Assembly (NCBI GenBank): GCA_900471515.1
Contig: UCFC01000029.1
Location: forward strand, 87,186-151,185
DNA from: Hyphomicrobiales bacterium
GTDB taxonomy: Bacteria > Pseudomonadota > Alphaproteobacteria > Rhizobiales > Rhizobiaceae
DNA length: 64,000 nucleotides
Direction: 5' to 3'
Within the stretch, counting starts at the first letter, position 1, and each line of letters opens with the position of its first letter. Below, in pieces: positions 1-9,303 of the stretch. The notes beneath the pieces are model-generated. The model worked only from the letters and a program-made list of their open reading frames with translations, did no database searches and was not told the origin of the DNA. A program made the position numbers and the translations under genes.

Positions 1-133
1 GCATGACATGCATGTGGTTTCGAAAGCTGACCATCTCCTGGCGCATATCGCGCTGCCCTTCCTTTACGGAGGACACATCTGTCTGAATCCTCCTCAGGAT
101 TTCAAACAGAAGCTCTTGGTTTACTTCAGCCAT
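1..133 (-). CDS. Small hypothetical protein, truncated by the window edge
   Basis: The reading frame starts at ATG 133 and runs off the window after 44 residues (MAEVNQELLFEILRRIQTDV at the N-terminus). The visible part is charged and looks helical, with regularly spaced Leu/Ile/Val followed by a Lys/Glu/Arg-rich stretch, as in short coiled-coil proteins. It lies 19 bp downstream of purS on the same strand, where purQ is often found in relatives. It may therefore be a small gene within the purine operon. Function unknown; only the N-terminus can be seen. Confidence 0.6.
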   Translation of the reverse strand, partial: MAEVNQELLFEILRRIQTDVSSVKEGQRDMRQEMVSFRNHMHVM

Positions 134-152
134 CGATTATTCCTCACAACCC

Positions 153-395
153 CTAGTCGAGAGAAATAGTATAGTTCTCAATCACCGTATTGGCCAGCAG
201 CTTTTCGCACATTGCCTTGAGATCGGCCTCGGCCTTGGCCTTGTCGGTGCCTTCCAGTTCCAGGTCGAAGACCTTGCCCTGGCGGACATGGCCGACGCCG
301 CCGAAGCCGAGCGCGCCGAGCGCGCCTTCGATGGCCTTGCCCTGAGGATCGAGAACGCCGTTTTTCAGCGTGACGGTGACGCGAGCCTTGATCAC
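153..395 (-). CDS. purS: Phosphoribosylformylglycinamidine synthase subunit PurS
   Basis: PurS is the small subunit that bridges PurL and PurQ in the multi-protein FGAM synthase, the ATP- and glutamine-dependent fourth step of purine synthesis. The product is 80 residues, the usual size. The beta strand at residues 2-10 (IKARVTVTL) is followed by the KNGVLDPQGKAIEGAL segment typical of the family. I chose GTG at 395 because homologs start there; longer in-frame starts run back into purC. The gap to purC is 34 bp and both read leftward, so they are probably cotranscribed. Confidence 0.93.
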   Translation of the reverse strand: MIKARVTVTLKNGVLDPQGKAIEGALGALGFGGVGHVRQGKVFDLELEGTDKAKAEADLKAMCEKLLANTVIENYTISLD

Positions 396-429
396 TTGTT
401 TTTCCCTGCTTTGCTTGACCAGACGGTTT

Positions 430-1194
430 TTACTTGACCAGAACCGGGCCGGTGCCGCGCACGGGCTCGTTCTCATTGATGATGCCGAGACGGCGCGCGA
501 CTTCGGAATAGGCCTCCAGCAGACCGCCCATATCACGGCGGAAGAGGTCCTTGTCCATCTTCTTGTGCGTCTCGATATCCCAGAGGCGGCAGCTGTCGGG
601 CGAGATTTCGTCGGCCAGGATGATGCGCATCATGTCGCCTTCGAACAGGCGGCCGCATTCGATCTTGAAATCGACAAGCTGGATGCCGACGCCGAGGAAA
701 AGGCCGGTCATGAAGTCGTTGACGCGGATGGCGAGCGCCATGATGTCGTCAAGCTCGGCCGGATTGGCCCAGCCGAAGGCGGTGATGTGCTCTTCGGAGA
801 CCATCGGGTCTTCGAGCGTGTCGGACTTGTAATAGAATTCGATGATCGAGCGCGGCAGGACCACGCCTTCCTCGATGCCGAGGCGTTTGGCGAGCGAGCC
901 GGCGGCGACGTTGCGCACGACGATCTCGAGCGGGATCATCTCCACTTCCTTGATCAGCTGCTCGCGCATGTTGAGCCGGCGGATGAAGTGGGTGGGAATG
1001 CCGATCTTGTTCAGATGGCTGAAGATGTATTCGGAAATACGGTTGTTGAGGACGCCCTTGCCATCGATGACTTCGTGTTTCTTCTTGTTGAAAGCGGTGG
1101 CATCGTCCTTGAAGAACTGGATCAGCGTGCCCGGTTCAGGTCCCTCATACAGAATCTTTGCCTTGCCCTCGTAGATACGGCGGCGACGGTTCAT
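430..1194 (-). CDS. purC: Phosphoribosylaminoimidazole-succinocarboxamide synthase (SAICAR synthetase)
   Basis: This enzyme condenses CAIR with aspartate using ATP in cytosolic de novo purine synthesis. At 254 residues it is a normal stand-alone bacterial PurC. Visible motifs are YEGKAK near residue 8, the signature around residues 87-101 (IPLEIVVRNVAAGSL) and LADEISPDSCRLWD at about 193-206. It is the first visible gene of a leftward purC-purS string. The ATG at 1194 fits the family N-terminus. Identity is certain from the motifs; regulation is not evident. Confidence 0.97.
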   Translation of the reverse strand: MNRRRRIYEGKAKILYEGPEPGTLIQFFKDDATAFNKKKHEVIDGKGVLNNRISEYIFSHLNKIGIPTHFIRRLNMREQLIKEVEMIPLEIVVRNVAAGSLAKRLGIEEGVVLPRSIIEFYYKSDTLEDPMVSEEHITAFGWANPAELDDIMALAIRVNDFMTGLFLGVGIQLVDFKIECGRLFEGDMMRIILADEISPDSCRLWDIETHKKMDKDLFRRDMGGLLEAYSEVARRLGIINENEPVRGTGPVLVK

Positions 1195-1425
1195 TGTGGT
1201 TATTCTCTAGCTGTTGGCGCTCTTGGGATGGCGCGCGTGGATCGATCTCGTGGCGTCCCCTTAAAGGAAAAGAGAGAGTTTCACAATCCGCCTGTCACTC
1301 CTTCCCCGGTTTCCGGCCTCGGGCGGGAAAACCGCATAGAGAATCGAAATCTTGCCAAGGGGAGACTACCGCCTTTTTCTTTACGGTGGAATGAAGGCAA
1401 AATCCCGGACGGATTATACAGGCCT

Positions 1426-3756
1426 TTATCTGGAGGCCGTCCTGGAAACGGAGCGGCGCAGAGCCCTCTGCAGCGCGCGGGCCTCGCCCTCCGGACGCCG
1501 CCAGCCTTCCTCGCGGGCAAAAGCCGGGATCTGCCGGGCCGGCATCGGCCGGGCAAGCGCGTAACCCTGCAGCATGTCGCAGCCGATCTCCTGCAGGATG
1601 CGGACGTGATCGGTCGTCTCGACACCTTCGGCAGTCACGAGGATGTTCAGCGAACGGCCGATCTCGACGATGGAGCGAACGAGCTTGCGCTGCTCGGCCG
1701 ATTGCGGCAGCCGGCCGATCAGTTCGCGGTCGATCTTCAGCGTTTTCGGGCTCAGCCGCAGCAGGCTGACGATCGAGGCGTGGCCGGTGCCGAAATCATC
1801 GACCTCGATATCGATGCCGAGCTTCTTCAGCTTCTTGAGATTGGCCGCGACCGCATCATCGCAATCGTCGAGCGAGATCGATTCCAGGAGTTCGAAGGAC
1901 ACCGTGCCGGGCTCGATCTTCAGCGAACGCAGCTTCTTGCCGAGCTGCGGATCGGACAGTCTCCGGCCGGAGACATTGACCGAGATGCGGGGGACGGCAA
2001 AACCTTCGCCGATCCAGGCCTTGCGGTCGGCGATGGCGCGTTCGAGGATCAGCGCGTCGATGGTCGAAACGACATCGAGATCCTCGGCGATATCGAGGAA
2101 ACGATCGGGCGCCAGCAGCCCGTGTTCGGGGTGCTGCCAGCGGGCGAGCGTCTCGATGCCGGCAATGTCGAGCGTGCGGGCATCGAACTGCGGCTGGTAG
2201 AAGGGCACGAATTCGTTGCGCTCCAGGCCGATCAGGATTTCGTCGGCAAGGCGCTTGGCCGTCAGGATCGAGCGACGCGCGGCATTGGAGAAAAATTCGT
2301 GGCGGTTGCGGCCGGAGCCCTTGGCCCGGTAGAGCGCGATGTCGGCATTGAGCAGGAGCTGTTTTTCGTCGAGCCGCGCACCGGCGTCGATGGCGATGCC
2401 GATGCTGGCGCCGAAACGGCAATCGTGCCCTTCATATTTGATGGGCTTGCGCAATTCGCGGATGATGCGCTCGGCGACGGTGGCAATCTTCTTCGAGGCG
2501 GTATCGACGATGCAGAGGATGACGAATTCGTCGCCGCCGATGCGCGCCACGAAATCGGTCGCGCGAATGGAATCGCGCAGCACCCGGGCGGCATGTTTGA
2601 GCATATGGTCGCCGGCGCGATGGCCGAGCGTGTCGTTGATCTGCTTGAAGCGGTCGAGATCGATGTGGAGGATGGCGAGCGCCGTGCCTTCCTCGCGGCA
2701 ACGGGCCGAATAGGCCTCGACCATCTTGTCGAGATAGCGGCGGTTCGGCAGGCCGGTCAGATAGTCGTGCAGGGCCAGATGCTCGATATTTTCCTTGGCG
2801 GCTTCGAGTTCCCGGTTGCGCGCTTCGGCCAGGTCCTTGGCGCGCTGCAATTCGTTGCGCAGCGCCACTTCCTCCGTCACGTCCCAATTGGCGCCGATGA
2901 GCTTGCGGCAGCCGTTGCCGTCCACGAAGAAGGCGCCGCGGGCGCGGATGATGCGCTCGGCGCCGTCGCCCCTGACGATGCGGAATTCGTGATTGAAGCC
3001 GGTCTGGTCGTGGACATGGCGCTCGACGGTGCCGAGCACGCGCTCGCGATCGTCGGGATGGATCGCCTGCGGCCAGGCCGTCACCGCCGTCCGGCGATCG
3101 AAGCCCTTCAGGCCGTAGATGGCGATCAGCCTGTCGTCCCATTCCACGGTTTCATGATCGATATCGGCTTCGAAAACGCCGATATCGCTGATCTGCAGGG
3201 CGAGGTCGAGGCGGCGGGAAAGCTGCGCCAGCATCTCCCCGGTTTCCTTGCGGGCGGTGATGTCGGTGTCGGTGCCGACGACGCGCTGGGCCGCGCCGCT
3301 CTCATCCCATTCGACGGGCGCGCCGCGGCATTCGATCCAGACCCAGCGGCCGTCCCGGTGCCGCTCGCGATACTCGAAGACATGATAGTCGGGGTCGCCG
3401 GCATTCTGGCGCTCGATGGCGTTGACGACAAAATCGCGATCGTCGGGGTGGACGAGCTGCAGCCAGGCTTCGTAATCGCCGTCGGCCTGCTCGTCGGGCG
3501 CCATGCCGCGAATGCTTTTCCAGGTCTGCGAATAGAATTTCTTGTCGAGCCGGTAATTGTGGTCCCAGACACCGAGACCGGAGCCGACGAGCGCATAGTT
3601 CCACCGGCTCTCGCGCTCGGCAATATCGGAATCGTCGGTGTAGCTTGCAAACCCGTCGGCCGCCGGCTCGTCACGACTGGCATCGGCGGCTTTTGGCGGC
3701 TGGCTTTGCTTCACGGGCGCTCTCGCTTTTCTGGCGTCAGCGCAGTCTGCGGCCAT
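1426..3756 (-). CDS. PAS-PAS-GGDEF-EAL cyclic-di-GMP synthase/phosphodiesterase
   Basis: A 776-residue signalling protein with no obvious membrane segment. Two PAS domains lie at about residues 50-170 and 185-300, each ending in a PAC-like segment (VVGTDTDITARK; LIGANWDVTEE). The GGDEF domain has an intact active site (GGDEF at 407-411) and an inhibitory I-site RATD five residues upstream. The EAL domain keeps its catalytic residues although the signature reads ETL (535-537): DDFGTG at 653-658, KIDR, and AEGVE near 709-713. Both activities could therefore be functional, probably set by a cytosolic PAS input. The ligand is unknown. It sits alone between purC and a hydrolase gene on the same strand. 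Confidence 0.93.
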   Translation of the reverse strand: MAADCADARKARAPVKQSQPPKAADASRDEPAADGFASYTDDSDIAERESRWNYALVGSGLGVWDHNYRLDKKFYSQTWKSIRGMAPDEQADGDYEAWLQLVHPDDRDFVVNAIERQNAGDPDYHVFEYRERHRDGRWVWIECRGAPVEWDESGAAQRVVGTDTDITARKETGEMLAQLSRRLDLALQISDIGVFEADIDHETVEWDDRLIAIYGLKGFDRRTAVTAWPQAIHPDDRERVLGTVERHVHDQTGFNHEFRIVRGDGAERIIRARGAFFVDGNGCRKLIGANWDVTEEVALRNELQRAKDLAEARNRELEAAKENIEHLALHDYLTGLPNRRYLDKMVEAYSARCREEGTALAILHIDLDRFKQINDTLGHRAGDHMLKHAARVLRDSIRATDFVARIGGDEFVILCIVDTASKKIATVAERIIRELRKPIKYEGHDCRFGASIGIAIDAGARLDEKQLLLNADIALYRAKGSGRNRHEFFSNAARRSILTAKRLADEILIGLERNEFVPFYQPQFDARTLDIAGIETLARWQHPEHGLLAPDRFLDIAEDLDVVSTIDALILERAIADRKAWIGEGFAVPRISVNVSGRRLSDPQLGKKLRSLKIEPGTVSFELLESISLDDCDDAVAANLKKLKKLGIDIEVDDFGTGHASIVSLLRLSPKTLKIDRELIGRLPQSAEQRKLVRSIVEIGRSLNILVTAEGVETTDHVRILQEIGCDMLQGYALARPMPARQIPAFAREEGWRRPEGEARALQRALRRSVSRTASR

Positions 3757-3821
3757 TCCATTAAGAAATGCTTAGAAAGCCATCGCTTAATTCTCTGGAA
3801 ATACCGGATTTTTCGGCTTGG

Positions 3822-4376
3822 TCAGCCGGGCAGGCGGCTCAGGAACTGGGCAAAGACCATCGTGCCTTCGGGCCAGGGGCCGTGGCCGGATTCGGCATTG
3901 ATGTGACCGGATTCGCCGGCATCCACCAGGAAGGAACCCCAGCTGCTGGCGATATCGTCGGCATGTTCGTAGGTGCCGAACGGATCGTTGCGGCTGGCGA
4001 CGGTGATCGACGGGAAAGGCAGCGGATCGCGCGGGTAGGGGCCGAAGGTCATCAGGTGCTTCGGGCGGATATCCGGATTGGCGACATCGGGCGGCGCCAC
4101 GAAGAAGGCGCCGGCGACGCGCTTGCGAAACAGCGGGATCGCGTGGATCACCGAGGGCACGCCAAGCGAGTGGGCGACGAGCACGACGGGGCGCGTGCAG
4201 CCGTTCACCTCTTCGGCGATGCGGGCCACCCAGTCCTCGCGCACGGGCTTGGACCACTCCGCCTGCTCGACGCGGCGCGCGGTGGAAAGTTTCGCTTCCC
4301 AGCGGCTCTGCCAATGGTCGGGGCCGGAATTGGTATAGCCGGGAACGATGAGAATATCTGCGTCTGAAGCTTTCAT
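3822..4376 (-). CDS. RBBP9/YdeN-family serine hydrolase
   Basis: A 184-residue small alpha/beta hydrolase. The N-terminal VPGYTNSGPDHWQSRWE stretch is characteristic of the RBBP9/YdeN family. The likely catalytic triad is Ser70 in AHSLG, Asp131 in RNDPFGTYE and His158 in SGHIN. No signal peptide is seen, so it should be cytosolic. The substrate is unknown for most bacterial members. It reads leftward and is divergent from the DUF2189 gene. Confidence 0.85.
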   Translation of the reverse strand: MKASDADILIVPGYTNSGPDHWQSRWEAKLSTARRVEQAEWSKPVREDWVARIAEEVNGCTRPVVLVAHSLGVPSVIHAIPLFRKRVAGAFFVAPPDVANPDIRPKHLMTFGPYPRDPLPFPSITVASRNDPFGTYEHADDIASSWGSFLVDAGESGHINAESGHGPWPEGTMVFAQFLSRLPG

Positions 4377-4536
4377 AGTGCGCCGATGTGAGAAAGCTTA
4401 ACCGCGATGTCAAGGGAAAGAGCGACTTAGCTCAAGAAATTTGCTATTGTCACTTTGTGCCGGTTGCGTTCTCGTGTCGGCCTATCGTGCCGACATACTC
4501 GCCTCCGGCTTCATCTTGGCTGAGGAGGAGAAAGCC

Positions 4537-5340
4537 ATGGCGACATTTCATGTCATGACAGGTGCCGGTGAAAGTTTCGCACGGCCTGCGATCAATCGCA
4601 TCAGCATAGCCGACGTCTTCGATGCGCTGAGGCTGGGTTTCGAGGATTTCCGCGAGAAGCCTTCGCATTACGTTTTCCTGTGTCTCATGTATCCGATCGC
4701 CGGCATCTTCCTGACGATGCTGACCTCGGGCGCCAATCTCGCACCGATGGTCTTTCCGCTGATGTCGGGTTTCGTGCTGATCGGCCCGCTCGCCGCGGTC
4801 GGTCTCTATGAAATCAGCCGCCGGCGCGAGGCCGGGCTCGACACGTCCTGGCAACATGCGCTTGAGGTGCGCCGTTCACCGGCCCTGCCGTCGATCATCG
4901 CCGTCGGCCTGCTGCTGTTCGGCATCTTCACCGTCTGGCTGGTCACCGCACAGACCATTTACGCAAATCTCCTCGGCGAGGTTTTCCCGCGCTCCACCTC
5001 GCTCTTCCTGCAGCAGGTGTTCGGCACGCCGGAAGGCATGCAGCTCATCCTGTGGGGCAATCTGGTCGGTCTCGGCTTTGCGCTCGTCGTTCTGGCGATC
5101 ACGGTCGTCACCTTCCCGATGCTGCTCGACAGGGATTGCGGGGCGGTGGCCGCAATGGTCGCCTCGGTCCGGGCAACCGCCGCCAATCCGGTGCCGGTGC
5201 TGTTCTGGGGCCTGATCGTCGCGGCATTGCTCGTCATCGGCACGATCCCGGTCTTTGTCGGCCTGGCGCTCGTCATTCCCATCCTCGGCCATGCGACATG
5301 GCATCTCTACCGCAAGCTGATTGCCCGCGAAGCCATGTAG
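4537..5340 (+). CDS. DUF2189 multi-span membrane protein
   Basis: The 267-residue product begins at ATG 4537, preceded by a strong GAGGAGGAG Shine-Dalgarno sequence; an upstream in-frame extension lacks one. The N-terminus carries the RISIADVFDALRLGFEDF motif typical of DUF2189. Several hydrophobic helices follow (around YVFLCLMYPIAGIFL, LIGPLAAVGLYEI, IIAVGLLLFGIFTVWLV, LGFALVVLAITVVTF and VPVLFWGLIVAALLVIG). Family members are inner-membrane proteins of unknown function. It is followed by another small membrane protein gene on the same strand. Confidence 0.85.
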   Translation: MATFHVMTGAGESFARPAINRISIADVFDALRLGFEDFREKPSHYVFLCLMYPIAGIFLTMLTSGANLAPMVFPLMSGFVLIGPLAAVGLYEISRRREAGLDTSWQHALEVRRSPALPSIIAVGLLLFGIFTVWLVTAQTIYANLLGEVFPRSTSLFLQQVFGTPEGMQLILWGNLVGLGFALVVLAITVVTFPMLLDRDCGAVAAMVASVRATAANPVPVLFWGLIVAALLVIGTIPVFVGLALVIPILGHATWHLYRKLIAREAM

Positions 5341-5463
5341 CGGCAGCGGCACTTTGCCGGGGTATCGCAAACTCTCCCGATACCCCGGAATTTCCACAGC
5401 GCCCGGAACCTCGCAACCGTGCCTGGAGTTTGTCTTGCGCCGGCTTCGAAGGAGGATTTCCAG

Positions 5464-5931
5464 GTGACCGTACGCCATGTGTTCGCCCGCTTCGCCACCA
5501 GGATATCGGAGTGGGCGGGCAAGCCCGCAAGCTTCATTCTGGCGCTCATCGCCGTCATCATCTGGGCCGCCCTTGGCCCCGTCTTCGACTATTCCGAAAC
5601 CTGGCAGCTGGTGATCAATACCGGCACGACGATCATCACCTTCCTGATGGTCTTCGTGCTGCAGAACGCGCAGACGCGCGACACCCGCGCCATCCAGGCC
5701 AAGCTCGACGAAATCATCCTGACGAGCCATGCCGAGAACCGCTTTATCGGCATCGAAAACCTCGATGAGGAGGACCTCAAGCATCTCGACCGGCTGGTGG
5801 CCAAGGCGGCCAAGGGCAGGGGCGAGACCGAGGCCCGCCGGACGACCGAGAAGCAGGCCGATCTGCCCGCCGCCAAGCCGGAGAAAAGGAAGCGCGCGGC
5901 GCCGGCGACAGCATCGCGCAAGCGCAAATGA
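5464..5931 (+). CDS. Low-affinity iron permease family small membrane protein
   Basis: I take GTG 5464 as the start because an AAGGAGG sequence lies at a good distance upstream, giving 155 residues. Two transmembrane helices (about residues 19-36 and 43-65) are linked by a short WAALGPVFDYSETW loop. The conserved TIITFLMVFVLQNAQTRDTRAIQAKLDEI segment that marks this family follows. The C-terminal third is very rich in Lys, Arg, Glu and Ala and is probably disordered or basic. The family name comes from fungal proteins; transport of iron by bacterial members is not established. Confidence 0.85.
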   Translation: MTVRHVFARFATRISEWAGKPASFILALIAVIIWAALGPVFDYSETWQLVINTGTTIITFLMVFVLQNAQTRDTRAIQAKLDEIILTSHAENRFIGIENLDEEDLKHLDRLVAKAAKGRGETEARRTTEKQADLPAAKPEKRKRAAPATASRKRK

Positions 5932-5956
5932 AAACGGCGCCCCGCAGGCGCCGTTT
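5932..5956. terminator. Bidirectional hairpin terminator
   Basis: A perfect 10-bp inverted repeat (AAACGGCGCC, 5-nt loop, GGCGCCGTTT) begins one base after the stop of the small membrane protein gene and lies 20 bp from the end of the convergent purB. The A and T tracts on either side would allow termination in both directions. Confidence 0.8.
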
Positions 5957-5976
5957 CATGCCACGACCCCGGCCGG

Positions 5977-7284
5977 TCAGGCCTGGCCGAAGACGCGGCG
6001 GAAGATCGTGTCGACGTGTTTCGTGTGGTAGCCGAGATCGAATTTCTCGCGGATATCGGCTTCCGAAAGCGCCGCGCGCACTTCGGCGTCGGCCAGCAGT
6101 TCTTCGAGGAAGTCCTTGCCCTGTTCCCAGACCTTCATGGCGTTGCGCTGCACGAGGCGATAGGCGTCCTCGCGGGAGACGCCGGCCTGCGTCAGCGCCA
6201 GCAGGACGCGCTGCGAATGGACGAGGCCGCGGAACTTGTCGAGGTTCTTCATCATGTTCTCGGGATAGACCACGAGCTTCTCGATGACGCCGGCCAGGCG
6301 GTTCAGCGCGAAATCGAGCGTGATGGTCGTATCCGGGCCGATGGCGCGCTCGACGCTCGAATGGCTGATGTCGCGCTCGTGCCAGAGGGCCACGTTTTCC
6401 ATCGCGGGCACGACCGACATGCGCACGAGGCGGGCAAGGCCCGTCAAGTTTTCGGTCAGGACCGGGTTGCGCTTGTGCGGCATGGCCGAGGAGCCCTTCT
6501 GGCCCGGCGAGAAGAATTCTTCCGCTTCCAGCACTTCGGTGCGCTGCATGTGGCGGATCTCGATCGCGACGTTTTCGATCGACGAGCCGATGACGCCGAG
6601 TGTCGCGAAGAACATGGCGTGGCGGTCACGCGGGATGACCTGCGTGGAAACGGTCTCCGGCACGAGGCCGAGGGCGGCGCAGACATGCTCCTCGACCTGC
6701 GGGTCGATATTGGCGAATGTGCCGACGGCGCCGGAAATGGCGCCGGTGGCGATTTCGGCGCGGGCAGCGACGAGGCGGGCGCGGTTGCGGCTCATCTCGG
6801 CGTAGAAGCGGGCAAAGGTCAGGCCCATCGTCGTCGGCTCGGCATGGATGCCGTGGCTGCGGCCGATGCGGATCGTATCCTTGTGCTCGAAGGCGCGCGC
6901 CTTCAGTGCCGCCAGAACGCGGTCCATGTCGGCAAGCAGGATATCGGCGGCGCGCACGAGCTGGATGTTCAGCGTCGTGTCGAGCACGTCGGAGGAGGTC
7001 ATGCCCTGATGCACGAAGCGGGCGTCGGGGCCGACGATTTCGGCAAGGTGGGTCAGGAAGGCAATGACGTCATGCTTGGTGACGGCTTCGATCTCGTCGA
7101 TACGGGCAACGTCGAAGGTCGCCTTGCCGCCCTTTTCCCAGATGGTGGCGGCCGCCGATTTCGGGATCACGCCGAGGTTGGCAAGCGCGTCGCAGGCGTG
7201 CGCCTCGATCTCGAACCAGATGCGGAACTTGGTTTCGGGAGACCAGATGGCGACCATCTCTGGCCGGGAATAACGAGGGATCAT
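5977..7284 (-). CDS. purB: Adenylosuccinate lyase
   Basis: PurB cleaves SAICAR and adenylosuccinate in purine synthesis. The 435-residue length is typical of the short bacterial form. The fumarase/aspartase signature SSAMPHKRNP lies at 265-274 and contains the flexible-loop catalytic serine. GRSHGIHAEPTT at about 141-152 supplies the active-site histidine, and HQGMTSSDVLDT lies at 92-103. It is last in a leftward string with rpe, a DUF2259 gene and a membrane protein gene. Confidence 0.97.
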   Translation of the reverse strand: MIPRYSRPEMVAIWSPETKFRIWFEIEAHACDALANLGVIPKSAAATIWEKGGKATFDVARIDEIEAVTKHDVIAFLTHLAEIVGPDARFVHQGMTSSDVLDTTLNIQLVRAADILLADMDRVLAALKARAFEHKDTIRIGRSHGIHAEPTTMGLTFARFYAEMSRNRARLVAARAEIATGAISGAVGTFANIDPQVEEHVCAALGLVPETVSTQVIPRDRHAMFFATLGVIGSSIENVAIEIRHMQRTEVLEAEEFFSPGQKGSSAMPHKRNPVLTENLTGLARLVRMSVVPAMENVALWHERDISHSSVERAIGPDTTITLDFALNRLAGVIEKLVVYPENMMKNLDKFRGLVHSQRVLLALTQAGVSREDAYRLVQRNAMKVWEQGKDFLEELLADAEVRAALSEADIREKFDLGYHTKHVDTIFRRVFGQA

Positions 7285-7346
7285 GGGCGAGCGCCTTCAT
7301 TTCGTGACAGTAGCTGCCGCCCCTGTAGCAAAGACGGCCGGCAATC

Positions 7347-7832
7347 TCAACGCATGCGTTTGGCAAGAGCCAGACTGGTGGCAAGCAGGCAGACAAGGCC
7401 GATGGGCAGGAACAGCCCGAGACCGATGACGAGGAACTGATAAACGGCGCTGACGCTGGTGAAGATGAATTGCAGCATCCAGATGAAGGAACCGAACGGC
7501 GCGTGCCAGCGGGAATAGAAAATCCGGTAATCCATGGCGAAGAGAAAGGCCGTCATCAGCACCGTGCCTGCCGTCAACGCCAGGAAGAAGGCGGCAAAAC
7601 GCGCTTCCACCCGATGGCCGAGCGCCAGATAGCGCCCGACCAGCAGGTTGAAGGGCCAGGAAAGCAGGCCGCCACCGAAATAAAGGATGGCGAGATCGAG
7701 GGCGTGGCTCGTCTCCAGGCGATTGCGCAGGTAGAGGCCCGATATCGCCGAGATCAGCATCAGGACGCCCCAGAGCGGGGCGCCGACGAAAAGTTCCGGA
7801 AAGGACGGCCATGCCGCCCGCAGACGGTTCAT
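7347..7832 (-). CDS. Four-helix membrane protein of unknown function
   Basis: A 161-residue protein with four predicted membrane helices (starting near residues 19, 45, 81 and 119-150) and short polar loops, ending in a basic KRMR tail. I recognise no enzyme motif. It starts 2 bp after the stop of the DUF2259 gene and ends 62 bp before purB, so it is probably cotranscribed with both. It belongs to a small rhizobial membrane family I cannot name. Confidence 0.75.
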   Translation of the reverse strand: MNRLRAAWPSFPELFVGAPLWGVLMLISAISGLYLRNRLETSHALDLAILYFGGGLLSWPFNLLVGRYLALGHRVEARFAAFFLALTAGTVLMTAFLFAMDYRIFYSRWHAPFGSFIWMLQFIFTSVSAVYQFLVIGLGLFLPIGLVCLLATSLALAKRMR

Positions 7833-7834
7833 TC

Positions 7835-8566
7835 TCAGGGGTGAACCGGAACGGCGATCCAGCGGCCGTTGCGGCCGTCGGGAGACGCGCTCAGCGCCAG
7901 GACGAGGGCGATATGGACAGGCTTGCCCGATTCCGGCTGATAGACGAGGGCGCCGCCCATGCGATATTCCACCGCGCAGCCGCGCTCGGCCGGAATGGCC
8001 TTGTCCTCATGGACGAGCTGGCGGTTCGGCGCGCCGTCCTTTTCGATGAGCTGCAGCGTGAAGCCGACGGCACGGTTGTTCATGCCCTTGCAGGCGTCGG
8101 GGGCGGCGACCTGCGCATCGCCGAGCAGCAGCGTATAGGCGCCGCGCGCCGGCCCGTCCGTGGCAAGCGGCGTATAGCGGATCGTCTTCATCGGCGAGCC
8201 GAGTTCGGTCGGCGGATTGAAGGCCGCGATCAGGCCGGGATTGGTCAGAAGGTCGTATTTGTCCATCTGCTGGCGGGCGGCCGTCAGGTTCTGGCGGCGC
8301 GCCTTGGAGAGATTGGCGTCCTTGTCCGTCAGCTCCAGATGAAAGGGCGTGCCCTCGAGATCGGCGCCCGTGTCGGTATCGATGAAATAGGTGTCCGAAT
8401 AGGGGACCTTGCCGTCCTTCATGCCGAATTCCTGGAAGGCAAAGACCTTGCCGTCGGCGGAAAAGCCGACAGGCTGAATATTGGCAATATCGCCGGCATG
8501 GGCCGTTGCGGCCATGCCGGTCAGCACGGCGGCAAGAAACCCGCCCATGAACATGCGCTTCGTCAT
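7835..8566 (-). CDS. DUF2259 predicted secreted protein
   Basis: A 243-residue protein with a clear Sec signal peptide (MTKRMFMGGFLAAVLTGMAATAHA, cleavage after about residue 24). The mature start includes SADGKVFAFQEFGMKDGKVPYSDTYFID, characteristic of DUF2259. It is expected in the periplasm; no function is known for the family. Its ATG begins immediately after the rpe stop codon (TAG-ATG), which indicates coupled translation. Confidence 0.85.
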   Translation of the reverse strand: MTKRMFMGGFLAAVLTGMAATAHAGDIANIQPVGFSADGKVFAFQEFGMKDGKVPYSDTYFIDTDTGADLEGTPFHLELTDKDANLSKARRQNLTAARQQMDKYDLLTNPGLIAAFNPPTELGSPMKTIRYTPLATDGPARGAYTLLLGDAQVAAPDACKGMNNRAVGFTLQLIEKDGAPNRQLVHEDKAIPAERGCAVEYRMGGALVYQPESGKPVHIALVLALSASPDGRNGRWIAVPVHP

Positions 8567-9244
8567 CTAGCGAGCTCCCTCAGCCGCGTTGCGAAGGGCC
8601 GATATCGCCTGGCGATAGGCCTCGACGGTGTCGCCCTTGAAAATTGCCGATCCGGCGACAAGCACATTGCCGCCGGCCTTTGCAACGGCGGGCGCGGTAT
8701 CAACCGTCACGCCGCCATCCACCTCAAGCTCGATCGGGCGGTCACCGATGAGTGACTTCGCCGCTGCGATCTTGCCTGTCATTGCCGGAATGAATTTCTG
8801 GCCGCCGAAACCGGGGTTGACGGACATAATGAGAATGAGGTCGATATCGTCAAGCACGTTCTCGATCACCGAGAGCGGCGTGGCCGGATTGAGCGTGACG
8901 CCGACCTTCTTGCCGAGATGGCGGATGGTCTGCAGCGAGCGGTGCAGGTGCGGTCCGGCCTCGGCGTGAACGGTGATGCGGTCGCAACCGGCCTTGGCGA
9001 AAGCCTCCAGGTAGGGGTCGGCCGGCGAGATCATCAGATGGCAGTCGAAGGTCGCGTCCGTATAGGAGCGCAGCGACTTGATGACATCGGGGCCGAAGGA
9101 AATGTTCGGCACGAAATGCCCGTCCATGACGTCGAGGTGGATCCAGTCGGCGCCGGCCGCGGTGACGTTGCGCACTTCCTCGCCGAGCTTTGCAAAATCA
9201 GCCGCCAGGATCGACGGGGCGATGCGGATGGGCAGTGTCGTCAT
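8567..9244 (-). CDS. rpe: Ribulose-phosphate 3-epimerase
   Basis: Rpe interconverts D-ribulose 5-phosphate and D-xylulose 5-phosphate in the pentose phosphate pathway. The 225-residue TIM-barrel protein shows the N-terminal IAPSILAADFAKLGEEV, the metal/acid-base motif HLDVMDGHFVPNISFGP, the loop MSVNPGFGGQKFIP, and the phosphate-binding EVDGGVTVDTAP followed by VAGSAIFKG. It leads the rpe-DUF2259-membrane-purB string. The purine link through ribose 5-phosphate makes this grouping metabolically sensible, but that is inference. Confidence 0.97.
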   Translation of the reverse strand: MTTLPIRIAPSILAADFAKLGEEVRNVTAAGADWIHLDVMDGHFVPNISFGPDVIKSLRSYTDATFDCHLMISPADPYLEAFAKAGCDRITVHAEAGPHLHRSLQTIRHLGKKVGVTLNPATPLSVIENVLDDIDLILIMSVNPGFGGQKFIPAMTGKIAAAKSLIGDRPIELEVDGGVTVDTAPAVAKAGGNVLVAGSAIFKGDTVEAYRQAISALRNAAEGAR

Positions 9245-9303
9245 GGGTCTCGGTCTCCATCTCAGCCGGCAGCGGCATGCCGCCCCACGGCATATTCAAC
9301 AGG

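Noticed and set aside
370..3906. A + strand open frame of 1178 codons
   Set aside because: It lies antisense to purC and the PAS-GGDEF-EAL gene, has no recognisable domains, and arises from high-GC codon bias.
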